Source: Bacillus sp. E(2018) (GTDB lineage Bacteria > Bacillota > Bacilli > Bacillales > Fictibacillaceae). Taken from it: a DNA stretch of 64,000 bases. This document shows, in pieces, positions 42,147 through 50,821 of the stretch. Below the pieces are notes generated by a model. That model saw only the letters and a program-made list of their open reading frames with translations. It did not search any database and had not been told where the DNA came from. Numbering within the stretch: the first letter of the stretch is position 1; each line of letters begins with the position of its first letter. Both the position numbers and the translations under genes were made by a program. Location: NCBI RefSeq assembly GCF_005503015.1, contig NZ_SCOL01000001.1:1922001-1986000 (forward strand), read 5' to 3'.

Positions 42147-42173
42147 ATCCCTCATGATAGCATCATGAGGGAT
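42147..42173. terminator. Bidirectional terminator
   Basis: ATCCCTCATGAT pairs perfectly with ATCATGAGGGAT around three bases. Confidence 0.8.
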
Positions 42174-42180
42174 CTTTATG

Positions 42181-42408
42181 TTAGGCAAATAAATTTCGGA
42201 TAAATCCTGCTTGATTGACCGTTTCATTTTTAACATCAACATTAAGTTTACGAATGTTATCACAGTAAATGTGAAGTCTTTTTGCTTTATCTGCGTTTAG
42301 ATAAGAGGCGTAGTTGTCCAGCTTATCTACTTCGCGTAATACGTCTTCCTTTGTGTCTGCTTTCTCGATCCTGCTACAGCACGAGCTGATCTGGTCATAA
42401 ACAGACAT
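42181..42408 (-). CDS. Small helical protein, unknown function
   Basis: 75 residues from ATG 42408, which has GGAGG 8 nt upstream. Helical and charged (DQISSCCSRIEKADTKEDVLREVDKLDNYASYLNADKAKRLHIYCDNIRKLN) with three cysteines. It is convergent with the gene at 41879. No family recognised. Confidence 0.65.
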   Translation of the reverse strand: MSVYDQISSCCSRIEKADTKEDVLREVDKLDNYASYLNADKAKRLHIYCDNIRKLNVDVKNETVNQAGFIRNLFA

Positions 42409-42557
42409 GCTAGCCACCTCCTTTATGTTTTGTTTACTAATTCCCTTCTCCCAATTTTTAAAACTGAGACCTATTAACTGTTAAGTCGTTTAACAATACT
42501 TTCCATAAATTCTTTGCTAGACTTAGCTTGTAGTATTTTAGAAGGGGGCATAACAAA

Positions 42558-43379
42558 GTGGAAGAATTTTTATGTACAACATGCGGAACTCAATATCCTA
42601 AATCTTCTACTCCACTAGAAGAATGTGTGATCTGTAAAGAAGAAAGGCAATACATAAATCCTAACGGTCAAGAGTGGACAACATTAGATGATATGATTTG
42701 CTCTGGTAAATACAGAAATAAAATTATGAGCGAACAATCTGGCCTTTTTAGTATAAAAACAGAACCCGATTTTGCGATCAGCCAATCTGCTTTTTTAGTT
42801 GAGGAGAACCATTTTAGATTGTTATGGGATTGTATTCCTTTCCTTGATCAAGAAACCATTGACCATATTCATGAGATGGGCGGTATTGATGCGATCGCTT
42901 TATCACATCCACACTATTATTCCACTCAAGTACGCTGGGCAGAAACTTTTAATTGCCCAATCTACATTCATGAAGACGACAAGGAATGGGTTCAACAAGA
43001 AAGTGACAAGATTATTTATTGGAGTGGTGAAGAGAAGATGATCGCTGATGGACTAGTTCTTCATCGCCTCGGAGGTCATTATAAGGGTGCCGCTGTGCTT
43101 CATTGGAAAAAAGGTGGAGCTGCTGGTGTTCTTTTGACTGGTGATGTTATTCAAGTAGTTCCAGATCGTAAATGGGTAAGCTTTATGTATAGTTATCCTA
43201 ATATTATCCCGCTGCCCGCAAACACGGTAGAGAGAATGGCAAAAAAAGTAGACTCACTTCCGTTTAACGAATTATATAACGCGTTCAATCGCCACATTAA
43301 AAAAGATGCTGATCAGATCGTGCAGCGTTCTGCTGAACGTTACATCGCAGCGCTAAAGGGTGAATGGTTTAGCACGTGA
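42558..43379 (+). CDS. MBL-fold hydrolase with N-terminal rubredoxin-like zinc ribbon
   Basis: 273 residues, GTG start. Residues 1-27 carry two CxxC pairs (CTTC...CVIC), a zinc ribbon. The rest is a metallo-beta-lactamase-like fold; SHPHYYSTQVRWAE replaces the usual HxHxDH, HRLGGHYKG and LLTGDV retain the later metal-ligand His and Asp, so one metal site may be changed. Substrate unknown. A perfect hairpin follows the stop. Confidence 0.8.
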   Translation: MEEFLCTTCGTQYPKSSTPLEECVICKEERQYINPNGQEWTTLDDMICSGKYRNKIMSEQSGLFSIKTEPDFAISQSAFLVEENHFRLLWDCIPFLDQETIDHIHEMGGIDAIALSHPHYYSTQVRWAETFNCPIYIHEDDKEWVQQESDKIIYWSGEEKMIADGLVLHRLGGHYKGAAVLHWKKGGAAGVLLTGDVIQVVPDRKWVSFMYSYPNIIPLPANTVERMAKKVDSLPFNELYNAFNRHIKKDADQIVQRSAERYIAALKGEWFST

Positions 43380-43405
43380 AAAAGGGAGAGGAAATCTCCC
43401 TTTTA
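43379..43405. terminator. Bidirectional terminator
   Basis: AAAAGGGAGA pairs with TCTCCCTTTT around five bases; shared with the convergent SRPBCC gene. Confidence 0.82.
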
Positions 43406-43415
43406 TGAAACACAT

Positions 43416-43871
43416 TTAAGAGATAACTGGTGGTAACGTTCGTCCTGTTTCAAGCATTGTTTTCAAGTTGCTCAAAATCGCTGGCCATCCGTTGTTAAAT
43501 CCTACGAAGGTATCTTCATCCTCTACGAGATCTGCATCCTCCAAATTTTCGTGACGCAGTGTCAACCTCACTGTGCCGTTCAATTCTTTAAGTAGAAATG
43601 TAGCAATAGTAGGCTTTTCCCTATCTTCCTCATCCCACTTGTTGATCCATGTAAAGGACAGTTTCTTTTGAGGCTCATAGGTTAAGATCTCACCCCAATC
43701 AGTGACTTTTTTGCCTCGTGAATATGTGATACGTGATCCTTCTTTCCATTCCGAATGCACTCGGCTGCCAAAAAAGTACTGCTCTGTTAGATCCCCGTTT
43801 GTTAGAGCATCCCACACTTTTTCAGATGTAGCCTCGATTTATGTAACATATACAAACTTTAAATTCTCCAC
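43416..43871 (-). pseudogene. SRPBCC/AHSA1-type protein with premature TAA at codon 11
   Basis: The natural frame starts at GTG 43871 (GGAGGG 7 nt upstream) and reads VENLKFVYVT, then TAA at 43839-43841, then IEATSEKVWDALTNGDLTEQYFFGSRVHSEW to the normal end. The N-terminal strand FVYVTxIEATSEKVWDALT is the start of the AHSA1 fold, so the stop interrupts a real gene; TAT/TAC (Tyr) to TAA is the simplest change. An internal GTG at 43817 would give 133 residues without the first strand. The family binds hydrophobic ligands or acts as a chaperone cofactor. It follows the DinB gene by 15 bp. Confidence 0.75.
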
Positions 43872-43886
43872 ATTCTCGCCCTCCTT

Positions 43887-44372
43887 TTAGTGAACACCTT
43901 TAGAAGAATCCCAGTTTCCTTTTGATTTTCTGATCTCAATGATTTGGCCAATATGATACGCATTATGAATATTAATATTAGCAAGAACAGAATACCAAGG
44001 ATCGTGTCGATCTTCATGCGCAGAAATCTCAAAAATGCTTTCATCAGCCTCTTTTAGTGCAGCAGTCCAATCCTTAAGTACAGAAAACAACTGATTTTTA
44101 GCTGTCTCCCAATCTCTATTGTTTTCATTTTCAAACGTTTCATCGTTACTCTTAATTTTTCGATCGGGTGAATTTCCTTTAAACCGCTCTAAATAGCGTT
44201 CGTTCCAAAAGATTAAGTGGTTGACGATTTCCAGTATAGAGTTGCTGTTCCCCGATTTTTCACTCGCTTGTTCAAGTGTTAGTCCTTCAAGTGCTCGTTC
44301 AATTGGAACAAACCAGTTTGGTTCATTATGGTTAGCTGCCATCTGACTCAATAGAATTGTTTTTTGATTCAT
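43887..44372 (-). CDS. DinB-family (DUF664-like) metal-binding protein
   Basis: 161 residues forming a four-helix bundle. Conserved His in IVNHLIFWNERYLERF, NIHNAYHIGQIIEIRK supply the metal triad of the DinB/YfiT-like fold. Members act as thiol-dependent transferases or have unknown roles. It starts a two-gene unit with the SRPBCC gene (15-bp gap). Confidence 0.84.
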   Translation of the reverse strand: MNQKTILLSQMAANHNEPNWFVPIERALEGLTLEQASEKSGNSNSILEIVNHLIFWNERYLERFKGNSPDRKIKSNDETFENENNRDWETAKNQLFSVLKDWTAALKEADESIFEISAHEDRHDPWYSVLANINIHNAYHIGQIIEIRKSKGNWDSSKGVH

Positions 44373-44446
44373 ACAAAAACCTCCTCATACAGAACTGTTT
44401 ACGAACATACATTCTGCACAAAGAGGCTGGATTCCTTTTATTCACT

Positions 44447-45472
44447 TTAAATATTTTGTTTTGAAGTTAATTCTGATAACTGTACTAGACGACCTTCTTT
44501 ACTCGAAATCGCTGCAGCTTCATTAACTGCGGTTAGATTTAAAATATCATCTCTTGATACGATCGACTTCAAACCTTTTTCAATTGCCTCAACCCATTGC
44601 TCCATATTAGAAGAAAGTGAATGAGGTAGTTCCGGATTTACCCAATCCTCTGTGTTAAAGTACTTACTTTTAATCCTTACATGCTGCCCCTCGATCATTA
44701 GTGTACCTTCTGTGCCGTAAAGTTCGAGTTGCTGTGGACTTCCATAAGATAAAAAGCCTGTCTCGATCATACCCATAGCACCTGAGTCATACTCCACCAT
44801 AACAACAGCGTTATCATCCACACCTAATTTGTATAATTCATTTAGTTTGCCGGTTACTGCTTTTACTTTCCCACCTAGCCGGTTCGTTAAATAGATTGGG
44901 TGTGCTCCAAGGTCGATCAGAGCACCTCCGCCACATTCTTCTTTATTATAAAAGTGCTGTGGCAACCATCCTTTTGGGTTTTCTTCTGAAGGTACTGACC
45001 CATTATGTGCAACACGGCATCTAATGTATGTAAGATCTCCAAGTAATCCTTTGTCCGCAGCTTGTTGGGCATAAAGGTAAAAGCTTTCTGTCAGCCTTGG
45101 CAGGTTGACCATTAACTGTACGTTATTTCTGTCAACGGCCTCTAAGATTTCTTCACACTCTTTGACCGTGAAAGCGAGAACTTTTTCAGTGAAAATATGT
45201 TTTCCATGGTTCGCAGCAGCAATAATTACCTCTTTATGACGGTTAGTGGCTGTAGTAACGATTACTCCATCAATGCTGGAATCAGCTAGTACTGTCTGAA
45301 GGTCTGCCTCAAACGATACCCCTAACTCTTCCGCCCACTGGGTACCCCTCTCTTCGTTTTCATCCCAAACCGTTTTTATAGTGATCGCTTCATTTTCCGT
45401 TGCTTCTCGTGCGTAATCAACCGCATGCACGTGCCATTTACTGAGTAGAGCTACGTTCATTACCTTCATCAC
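44447..45472 (-). CDS. Gfo/Idh/MocA-family oxidoreductase
   Basis: About 337-341 residues. NAD(P)-binding Rossmann fold (NVALLSKWHVHAVDYAREA is an unusual variant, lacking the GxGxxG glycines), EKVLAFTVKECEEILEA (the catalytic Lys of the EKP-like motif), and the C-terminal domain with GGGALIDLGAHPIYLTNRL. It would oxidise or reduce a sugar or cyclitol. The start is ambiguous among 45472 (GTG), 45469 and 45460 (ATG). The gene stands alone. Confidence 0.83.
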   Translation of the reverse strand: MMKVMNVALLSKWHVHAVDYAREATENEAITIKTVWDENEERGTQWAEELGVSFEADLQTVLADSSIDGVIVTTATNRHKEVIIAAANHGKHIFTEKVLAFTVKECEEILEAVDRNNVQLMVNLPRLTESFYLYAQQAADKGLLGDLTYIRCRVAHNGSVPSEENPKGWLPQHFYNKEECGGGALIDLGAHPIYLTNRLGGKVKAVTGKLNELYKLGVDDNAVVMVEYDSGAMGMIETGFLSYGSPQQLELYGTEGTLMIEGQHVRIKSKYFNTEDWVNPELPHSLSSNMEQWVEAIEKGLKSIVSRDDILNLTAVNEAAAISSKEGRLVQLSELTSKQNI

Positions 45473-45571
45473 TCCTCAAGCTAGAATTATTACCATTATA
45501 CATAAGAGAGACGTACTATATTGTTTTTCTAGAAGTTTAGAAGTTTTCCAAAAGTTAATAGCGTAACGATT

Positions 45572-46330
45572 TTATATACTACTCTTAACTGCGCCTTCTA
45601 TTTTCACCTTTCTATTTTGAAGTGACTCTACAAAATCTCCCGCATGGTCAAAATAAAGATGCACTTTATTAATCACTTGTTTTTGTCCAAAGTAACCTCT
45701 TGCATGTACTGGATCCTTAAAAACAATCTCATATTTCAGCTCGTCGCTAATCCCAAAAATAATCGTAAGTATTCTTGGGAAAGCCGTAGCATGGAATACT
45801 CTCTTTTCATTTATGATACTTCCACTTTTGCTGTATTTGATTGAAGCAGGCTGTATATAGTCAATCTCGCTTAAATCGAAATACAGAGATCGTCTAGCAC
45901 CAATTTTCATCCTTACTTTTTCTTTGGTAATACGAAAAGGGGTATTTCTCATTAAGTTATAATCACCTAGCATGTAGATAACACTGTAAATATGTAAAAC
46001 TAGCATAATAAGAGCTATGTTAGGTTCTTCTTTTTTAAGGTATATATGAAACACAATCATCTCAATGATCTGTTCGTGTATTAATGCTAGAAATAGATAA
46101 AAATAGCTGGAGTTTTTATGAAAGAGGTAACTATCATTCTGAATCATCATACGGTTTTTTGTACTCCATTTAAAGAAAGCATGGTATAAGATGTTCCACT
46201 CCTTTTTAATGAGCAATAATAGAGGGTTCTGATCTATGTTTCCTTTCTTATACATAAGAAATAAGTAAATAAACAAACTCTCAAATAAAATGATGACTAT
46301 GACAATTGAGATTAATAGTTGGCGATCCAT
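45572..46330 (-). CDS. Membrane protein, unknown function
   Basis: 252 residues. One N-terminal helix (LLISIVIVIILFESLFIYLFL), two further helices around residues 78-130, and a C-terminal cytosolic PH-like domain (ITKEKVRMKIGARRSLYFDLSEIDYIQPASIKYSK...VHLYFDHAGDFVESL). It has no clear family; the C-terminal strand pattern resembles bPH domains of Firmicutes. An AGGGAG site precedes the ATG. Confidence 0.65.
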   Translation of the reverse strand: MDRQLLISIVIVIILFESLFIYLFLMYKKGNIDQNPLLLLIKKEWNILYHAFFKWSTKNRMMIQNDSYLFHKNSSYFYLFLALIHEQIIEMIVFHIYLKKEEPNIALIMLVLHIYSVIYMLGDYNLMRNTPFRITKEKVRMKIGARRSLYFDLSEIDYIQPASIKYSKSGSIINEKRVFHATAFPRILTIIFGISDELKYEIVFKDPVHARGYFGQKQVINKVHLYFDHAGDFVESLQNRKVKIEGAVKSSI

Positions 46331-46521
46331 AAATACATCTCCCTTCCTTCACCATATTCTTCAATTTAATTGTAAATTAACGGTAATTAATTCATAGGAA
46401 AAATAAGGGTTTTCATACTTTCGTAACAATTTTATGGCGAATTCGTTAACTTACCCCTTATTTGGAAGGAATCAAGATTGAACTTGCTATTTATCATCAC
46501 ACGTTATTCAACATTAAGAAC

Positions 46522-46566
46522 AAAAAAAGCCGTACTCGAAAAGCAATATCTTCTCAAGTGACGGCT
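46522..46566 (-). terminator. Terminator of the GNAT gene
   Basis: Leftward AGCCGT pairs with ACGGCT at the base, continued by ACTTGAGAAG/CTTTTCGAGT, then a T-run. Confidence 0.75.
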
Positions 46567-46578
46567 AAAAGTTATGAG

Positions 46579-47073
46579 TCAAATCGTTTTATAGTACAAT
46601 ACGGTCGTATCTAATCCACCTTTATCATTCTTAGCAAAAAAGGGTATTCTTCCCGCCTCTTGAAAACCACATGATTGATAAAGTAGATTTGACGGATCAC
46701 CTTCTCTTGTATCTAAGACAAGCAATGACAGCCCAATTTCTTTTGCTCTTTGTTCTGCGTGAAGCAGCAGTTTTCGCCCGATTCCTTTTTGTCTGAACGC
46801 TGGGTGTGTCATGAGCTTAGCTACCTCAGCTCGATGAGTACCGTTTGGTTTTTTACACAAGTGAAGCTGAATAGTCGCTGCGATCGCACCATCTATTTTT
46901 GCCACCCAAAACATGATATCAGGGCTCACACAGCTTTTCCAAAAATCATCAGCTTCTTGTTTTTTTAGCGGAGGCAAAAAACCGATGGATGCTCCTTCAT
47001 CAACTACTTTTATTAATAGATCAGACAGTTCGTCTGTACATTCGTCAACATTCCGTATTTCAACAATCTCCAT
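46579..47073 (-). CDS. GNAT-family N-acetyltransferase
   Basis: About 164 residues. AEVAKLMTHPAFRQKGIGRKLLLHAEQRAKEIGLSLLVLDTREGDPSNLLYQSCGFQEAG contains the acetyl-CoA loop (RQKGIG) and the C-terminal YxxxGF motif of GNAT enzymes of the aminoglycoside/amino acid acetyltransferase type. ATG 47073 has AGGGG 9 nt upstream. Substrate unknown. Confidence 0.86.
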   Translation of the reverse strand: MEIVEIRNVDECTDELSDLLIKVVDEGASIGFLPPLKKQEADDFWKSCVSPDIMFWVAKIDGAIAATIQLHLCKKPNGTHRAEVAKLMTHPAFRQKGIGRKLLLHAEQRAKEIGLSLLVLDTREGDPSNLLYQSCGFQEAGRIPFFAKNDKGGLDTTVLYYKTI

Positions 47074-47144
47074 TCCCATTAGCCCCTTCATCACCATTTG
47101 TTATCATTCATTTTAATACTCATTTTCATTGAAAAGAAGAGGGA

Positions 47145-47253
47145 TTTGTCGAAAATCGGATAAAATATTTTATACTTGAAATTAAGAAGGTTATCCGTGA
47201 AATTATTAACTCTATCCGTGTATATATGAGAAGTTACCGTGAAATTAATCAAG
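47145..47253. repeat. Dispersed 21-bp repeat array B (four copies plus head motif)
   Basis: Head TTTGTCGAAAATCG at 47145-47158, then four 21-bp units starting at 47170, 47191, 47212 and 47233, three with (A/C)CCGTG and AAATTA. The head-to-first-unit distance is 25 bp, the same as in array A at 26385. The array occupies the gene-free gap between the GNAT and molybdopterin genes. Confidence 0.8.
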
Positions 47254-47368
47254 GATGTTAAAATTTCAGAGCCAGAATGTTCGCGCGATATGTACAATGT
47301 AAACGTATTTGTCCACATTTATAATACACCTCTTAAAAAGTGGCTAAATCTTGCTAGCAGCCAGCATT

Positions 47369-48607
47369 TTAAATTGATTTCACCCAAGCATTCTTGTCAT
47401 ATCCTCTTTTTTCCCAATATCCAACGTGTTCCTTTTCAATTAACTCAATTCGATTCAGCCACTTCACGGATTTGTATGCATACATTTTAGGTACGATCAA
47501 CCGGACTGGACCACCGTTGTTCTGTGAAATCAATTTACCATCGATCAATACAGCGACCATAATGTCATCCATCATCGCCTGCTCAATCGTAAGCGTATCT
47601 GTGTACACGCCATCAGCCGAGTAAAACTTCACATATTTTGCTTTATCCTTAACACCTGCTTCTTGTAACAATTTCTTGAGCGGAATCCCTTCCCATGTAA
47701 CATCATATACACTCCATCCTGTCACACAATGAAAATCGCTGACTTGCACGTCACGGTGTACGTTCACAAACTGATTCCAATTCCACTTTTGTTTTCTTTC
47801 TACAAATCCATCAATCGCTAAGCTGAAATTATCATTATTGATCACAGGAATCTCCGTCACGGTGTAATAACGAAATTCCCCTCTTCGCCCACCACCAACA
47901 GGAGGGGCAGACTTTGGACTTGGACTTGGCAGCGGATTTAAGTTGTTTCCATCCGGTAAAGCCTGCTCACTGGTTCCTGTATTCTCAGGCAAAAATGGTC
48001 TAATCCATTTTAAGAATGAAGGCAGGAACGCTAGTGCAATAATACTTCCACTTAAAAGTTTTAAAAATGTCCGTCTTCTATAGATCGGATTCTCTTCACT
48101 AATCATCATTGGTTCTTCCTGAGGCTGAGCGACAGTCTTGCTTGCAGTTAATCGTTTAAACCACTTGCTTCGCGTTATGCTGTGATAAGTGGCGTAAGGA
48201 ACGCCAAACCATGTGGCAGCATCATGAAAAAACAAAGATACAGAACTTACAACCGGTGAAAATTGGCGATGAAAAGTAAGCTGCAGTCCGGTAATGATTA
48301 GTACCGTTACAATACTAAGTACAACATAAAGGTTCACACGGTGTTCTTTCTTTTTACTTAAAGTATTAAGGTGTTTTCGCATTTTAGGTATATAAAAAAG
48401 GAGTGGTAAACAAAAAAGGATACCGATCCAAACATGGATATCTTTTATCCAGACTCTGAATGTTGGAAGTGTTGAGCGGAATGAAGAGGAAAATAATACA
48501 AAGCCTGTTACACTCAATACTAGAAAAAGGAGAGCGTTAACATGGTGTAGGCGGATTAACTTCTTACCAAAACTTATGTTTTTCTGGAATAAAAGTTTAA
48601 TGTTCAT
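47369..48607 (-). CDS. Fused b-type cytochrome and molybdopterin oxidoreductase
   Basis: 412 residues. Residues 1-145 contain four membrane helices with histidines (HH21-22, H58, H113, H128, H142) as in b-type cytochromes. A Tat-like YRRRTFLKLLSGSIIALAFL stretch follows at 176-195, a Pro-rich linker, then a sulfite oxidase-type molybdopterin domain at ~246-412 in which Cys-294 (FHCVTGW) would bind molybdenum. The layout joins the functions of E. coli MsrQ (haem) and MsrP (Moco) in one chain, so electron transfer to an outside-facing reductase such as a methionine sulfoxide reductase is plausible. The dimerisation domain of true sulfite oxidases is absent. Confidence 0.82.
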   Translation of the reverse strand: MNIKLLFQKNISFGKKLIRLHHVNALLFLVLSVTGFVLFSSSFRSTLPTFRVWIKDIHVWIGILFCLPLLFYIPKMRKHLNTLSKKKEHRVNLYVVLSIVTVLIITGLQLTFHRQFSPVVSSVSLFFHDAATWFGVPYATYHSITRSKWFKRLTASKTVAQPQEEPMMISEENPIYRRRTFLKLLSGSIIALAFLPSFLKWIRPFLPENTGTSEQALPDGNNLNPLPSPSPKSAPPVGGGRRGEFRYYTVTEIPVINNDNFSLAIDGFVERKQKWNWNQFVNVHRDVQVSDFHCVTGWSVYDVTWEGIPLKKLLQEAGVKDKAKYVKFYSADGVYTDTLTIEQAMMDDIMVAVLIDGKLISQNNGGPVRLIVPKMYAYKSVKWLNRIELIEKEHVGYWEKRGYDKNAWVKSI

Positions 48608-48764
48608 GCAACTTTCCTCCGCTTCTTTTGTAAGGATTATTTAGCTCTCAAATCTTGTGTAAATCAACATATAAAGAATACGAAAAAAAGGAACAAATCG
48701 ATCAATCATTCTATAAATTCATCTCCAGAGATCTTTTAATCCTTACTATTCAGTTTGCTTTGTC

Positions 48765-48791
48765 ACTCCGCTGCTGCCTATGCATACACTA
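48765..48791 (+). promoter_or_regulatory. Candidate SigK (late mother cell) promoter
   Basis: AC at 48765-48766 and CATACACTA at 48783-48791 with a 16-bp spacer fit the SigK consensus AC-N16/17-CATANNNTA. It lies 30 bp upstream of the coat-like gene pair. Confidence 0.6.
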
Positions 48792-48820
48792 TACTCGAGA
48801 ATAACTTAGGGGAGGATCTG

Positions 48821-49159
48821 ATGATGAAGCATTCTAAAAATAGTTTATTCTCACAACATCATCCATCTCAGCATGAAAAAGAGAATGATTTGAATCAATG
48901 CGATGGCTGCATATGTGAAATTTTCCGAAGATTAAATGAAGAATGTACAGATGGATGTACAGCAAATAATCAGTTTTTCTACATTCTTCCTAAAGGTCAA
49001 AATCAACCTGTCGGCGAAACACCAATACCTTTTCGATTTCTTAGGTTTGATCCAGAAAGTTGCTGCGCATTCTTTGAAATAAGAATTGAACAAAACACTG
49101 TTACATTGCAAGTCGCAGTTGACTGTCACGAGATTAGTGGAATTGTACCGCTTCAATAG
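48821..49159 (+). CDS. CotY/CotZ-family spore coat-like protein
   Basis: 112 residues from ATG 48821 (GGAGG 5 nt upstream; the longer frame from 48755 is not supported). Cys-rich: CDGCICEIFRRLNEECTDGC, then PFRFLRFDPESCCAFFEIRIEQNTVTLQVAVDCHEISGI. Cysteine pairs and the CCAFFEIR strand match the CotY/CotZ/ExsY group that forms disulfide-linked crust or exosporium layers. The SigK-type promoter agrees with late mother cell expression. It is cotranscribed with a second copy. Confidence 0.75.
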   Translation: MMKHSKNSLFSQHHPSQHEKENDLNQCDGCICEIFRRLNEECTDGCTANNQFFYILPKGQNQPVGETPIPFRFLRFDPESCCAFFEIRIEQNTVTLQVAVDCHEISGIVPLQ

Positions 49160-49174
49160 AAAGGAGGAGCACTT

Positions 49175-49525
49175 ATGCTAAAAAACTGTGGCTGTTCAAA
49201 CCATTCAAAATGCAGTGGATGTGCATGTTGTGTATTAAAGGAATTAGCAGAGAAACTTTCCACGAATTGTGATACCAGTGTGAATCCATCTATATTTCTT
49301 TTAAATAAAGGAACACGTGACCCTATTCAACTTACAGGAGAGTTGCAAGAAGGCTCCACTATATTTCAACTGTTGAAGTTTGATCCGAATTCCTGTTGCG
49401 CTTACTTTTCTTATGTAGACGATTTAGGAATTACACGGACTTTTATTATTGATTGCAGAAATATTAGCGTCGTCGCCATCGGTCCACCTGGAATTAATAA
49501 CAATAACAACTCTGTTTCATTCTAG
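49175..49525 (+). CDS. CotY/CotZ-family spore coat-like protein, second copy
   Basis: 116 residues, 15 bp after the first copy with AAGGAGGAG upstream. CGCSNHSKCSGCACCVLKELAEKL at the N-terminus and LLKFDPNSCCAYFSYVDDLGITRTFIIDCRNISVVAIG mirror the first gene; an Asn-rich tail follows. A paralogue pair like CotY/CotZ in B. subtilis, smaller than those (about 150-160 residues). Confidence 0.75.
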   Translation: MLKNCGCSNHSKCSGCACCVLKELAEKLSTNCDTSVNPSIFLLNKGTRDPIQLTGELQEGSTIFQLLKFDPNSCCAYFSYVDDLGITRTFIIDCRNISVVAIGPPGINNNNNSVSF

Positions 49526-49530
49526 AAAAA

Positions 49531-49560
49531 AAAGGAACGACTTAATCCTCGTTCCTTTCT
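49531..49560. terminator. Bidirectional terminator
   Basis: AAAGGAACGA pairs with TCGTTCCTTT around 8 nt; T-rich on the + side. Confidence 0.85.
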
Positions 49561-49569
49561 GTATATCTT

Positions 49570-50649
49570 CTATTGTTTGGCAATACAAACTCTATTTCTC
49601 CCTGTTCTCTTCGCTTCATATAATGCTTTGTCTGCGTCTTTAATCATCATACTTCCATTCGTTGTTGTTTCTGGGAAGTTAGATAACCCAACAGAAACTG
49701 TGATGTTCACTTCTGTTCCACTGTTTAAGAGGAAGGCATGCTGTTCGACCGTTGACCTAATTCTCTCCGCGATTTTTTTTGATTGATCCAATGTACTGTC
49801 TACGAGCAATACTGTAAATTCTTCTCCGCCGTTCCTACTCACAATGTCTGTTGGCCGTGCACATGATCTAAGGATTAACCCTAAATCTTTTAAAACAACA
49901 TCACCTTCTGAGTGTCCATATGTATCATTGATTTTCTTAAAGAAATCAATATCGATATAAAGTAGGGATAGCTTTTTCTTCTTTTCAAGATCTGCCATAC
50001 AACGGTTAAATACTTCATCAAATTTCCTAACATTATTCAGCCCTGTCAATGGATCAATCGTTGACTCAGCCTTATACTTATCAAACATCATCTGACTCTT
50101 AAATAAAATTTGTAGTACCTGAAACGCTACATAACCGGAGAGAAAGGACACGAACCAATATCCAGGAATTAAGTATAGCAGCAACTGTTGGTCCTCAATC
50201 AGATAGAAAAATAAAAGAGTTGTTAGTAGATTAGCAAAAGTGAGCATGGACCATTTTTTTATCTGATGGCTTAAGTTTGTTCTTGCTATTACGATTGAAA
50301 ACAAGGTAACCGCTAACATTAAGAGACTAGACGTATAAGAAGAAATATTAATCCCTATTAGAAATCGCCCTGCGATGACTAAGACCATTCCTACTAATGC
50401 CGGCACTGCTCCACCGAAATAGGCTAGTAGAATAATCGGAATATGTCGGAGATCGATCAACGTTGTACCGATTGGAATGCTGTACTGCATGAGGATATTA
50501 CTGAACAATCCCCCCGCCACTCCTGTCGTGAGCTTCTTCTTTATCGAAGAACTCATTCTAAGTGGTGGATCTTTCTTAATTTGGGTATACAGAAATAATA
50601 GTGCGACTAAGATTGCAAGATTAGCAAAAAGCTGTTTAACAATTATCAT
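49570..50649 (-). CDS. Membrane-bound diguanylate cyclase (GGDEF)
   Basis: About 359 residues. Six membrane helices at ~1-180 form a 5TM-LYT-like sensor (the LFSNILMQYSIPIGTTLIDLRHIPIILLAYFGGAVPALV block), followed by a complete GGDEF domain with active site NGGEEF and the LYIDIDFFKKINDTYGH substrate-binding motif. It would make cyclic di-GMP from two GTP. The RxxD inhibitory site is not obvious before the motif. No EAL domain. ATG 50649 has GGTG upstream. Confidence 0.9.
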   Translation of the reverse strand: MIIVKQLFANLAILVALLFLYTQIKKDPPLRMSSSIKKKLTTGVAGGLFSNILMQYSIPIGTTLIDLRHIPIILLAYFGGAVPALVGMVLVIAGRFLIGINISSYTSSLLMLAVTLFSIVIARTNLSHQIKKWSMLTFANLLTTLLFFYLIEDQQLLLYLIPGYWFVSFLSGYVAFQVLQILFKSQMMFDKYKAESTIDPLTGLNNVRKFDEVFNRCMADLEKKKKLSLLYIDIDFFKKINDTYGHSEGDVVLKDLGLILRSCARPTDIVSRNGGEEFTVLLVDSTLDQSKKIAERIRSTVEQHAFLLNSGTEVNITVSVGLSNFPETTTNGSMMIKDADKALYEAKRTGRNRVCIAKQ

Positions 50650-50821
50650 TTTTATCACCATCTAGTAAAGTACCATATAATACATCCAAAAACTAACATA
50701 ATTTCCAACTTATTTGTTACATTTATTTTTTTTATCTTTAAACATACAAATCATTCGCACTATCCACATCGTACTTATATGATTAAGAAAGTTACTCATC
50801 AATATAACTGGAGTGTTCATT

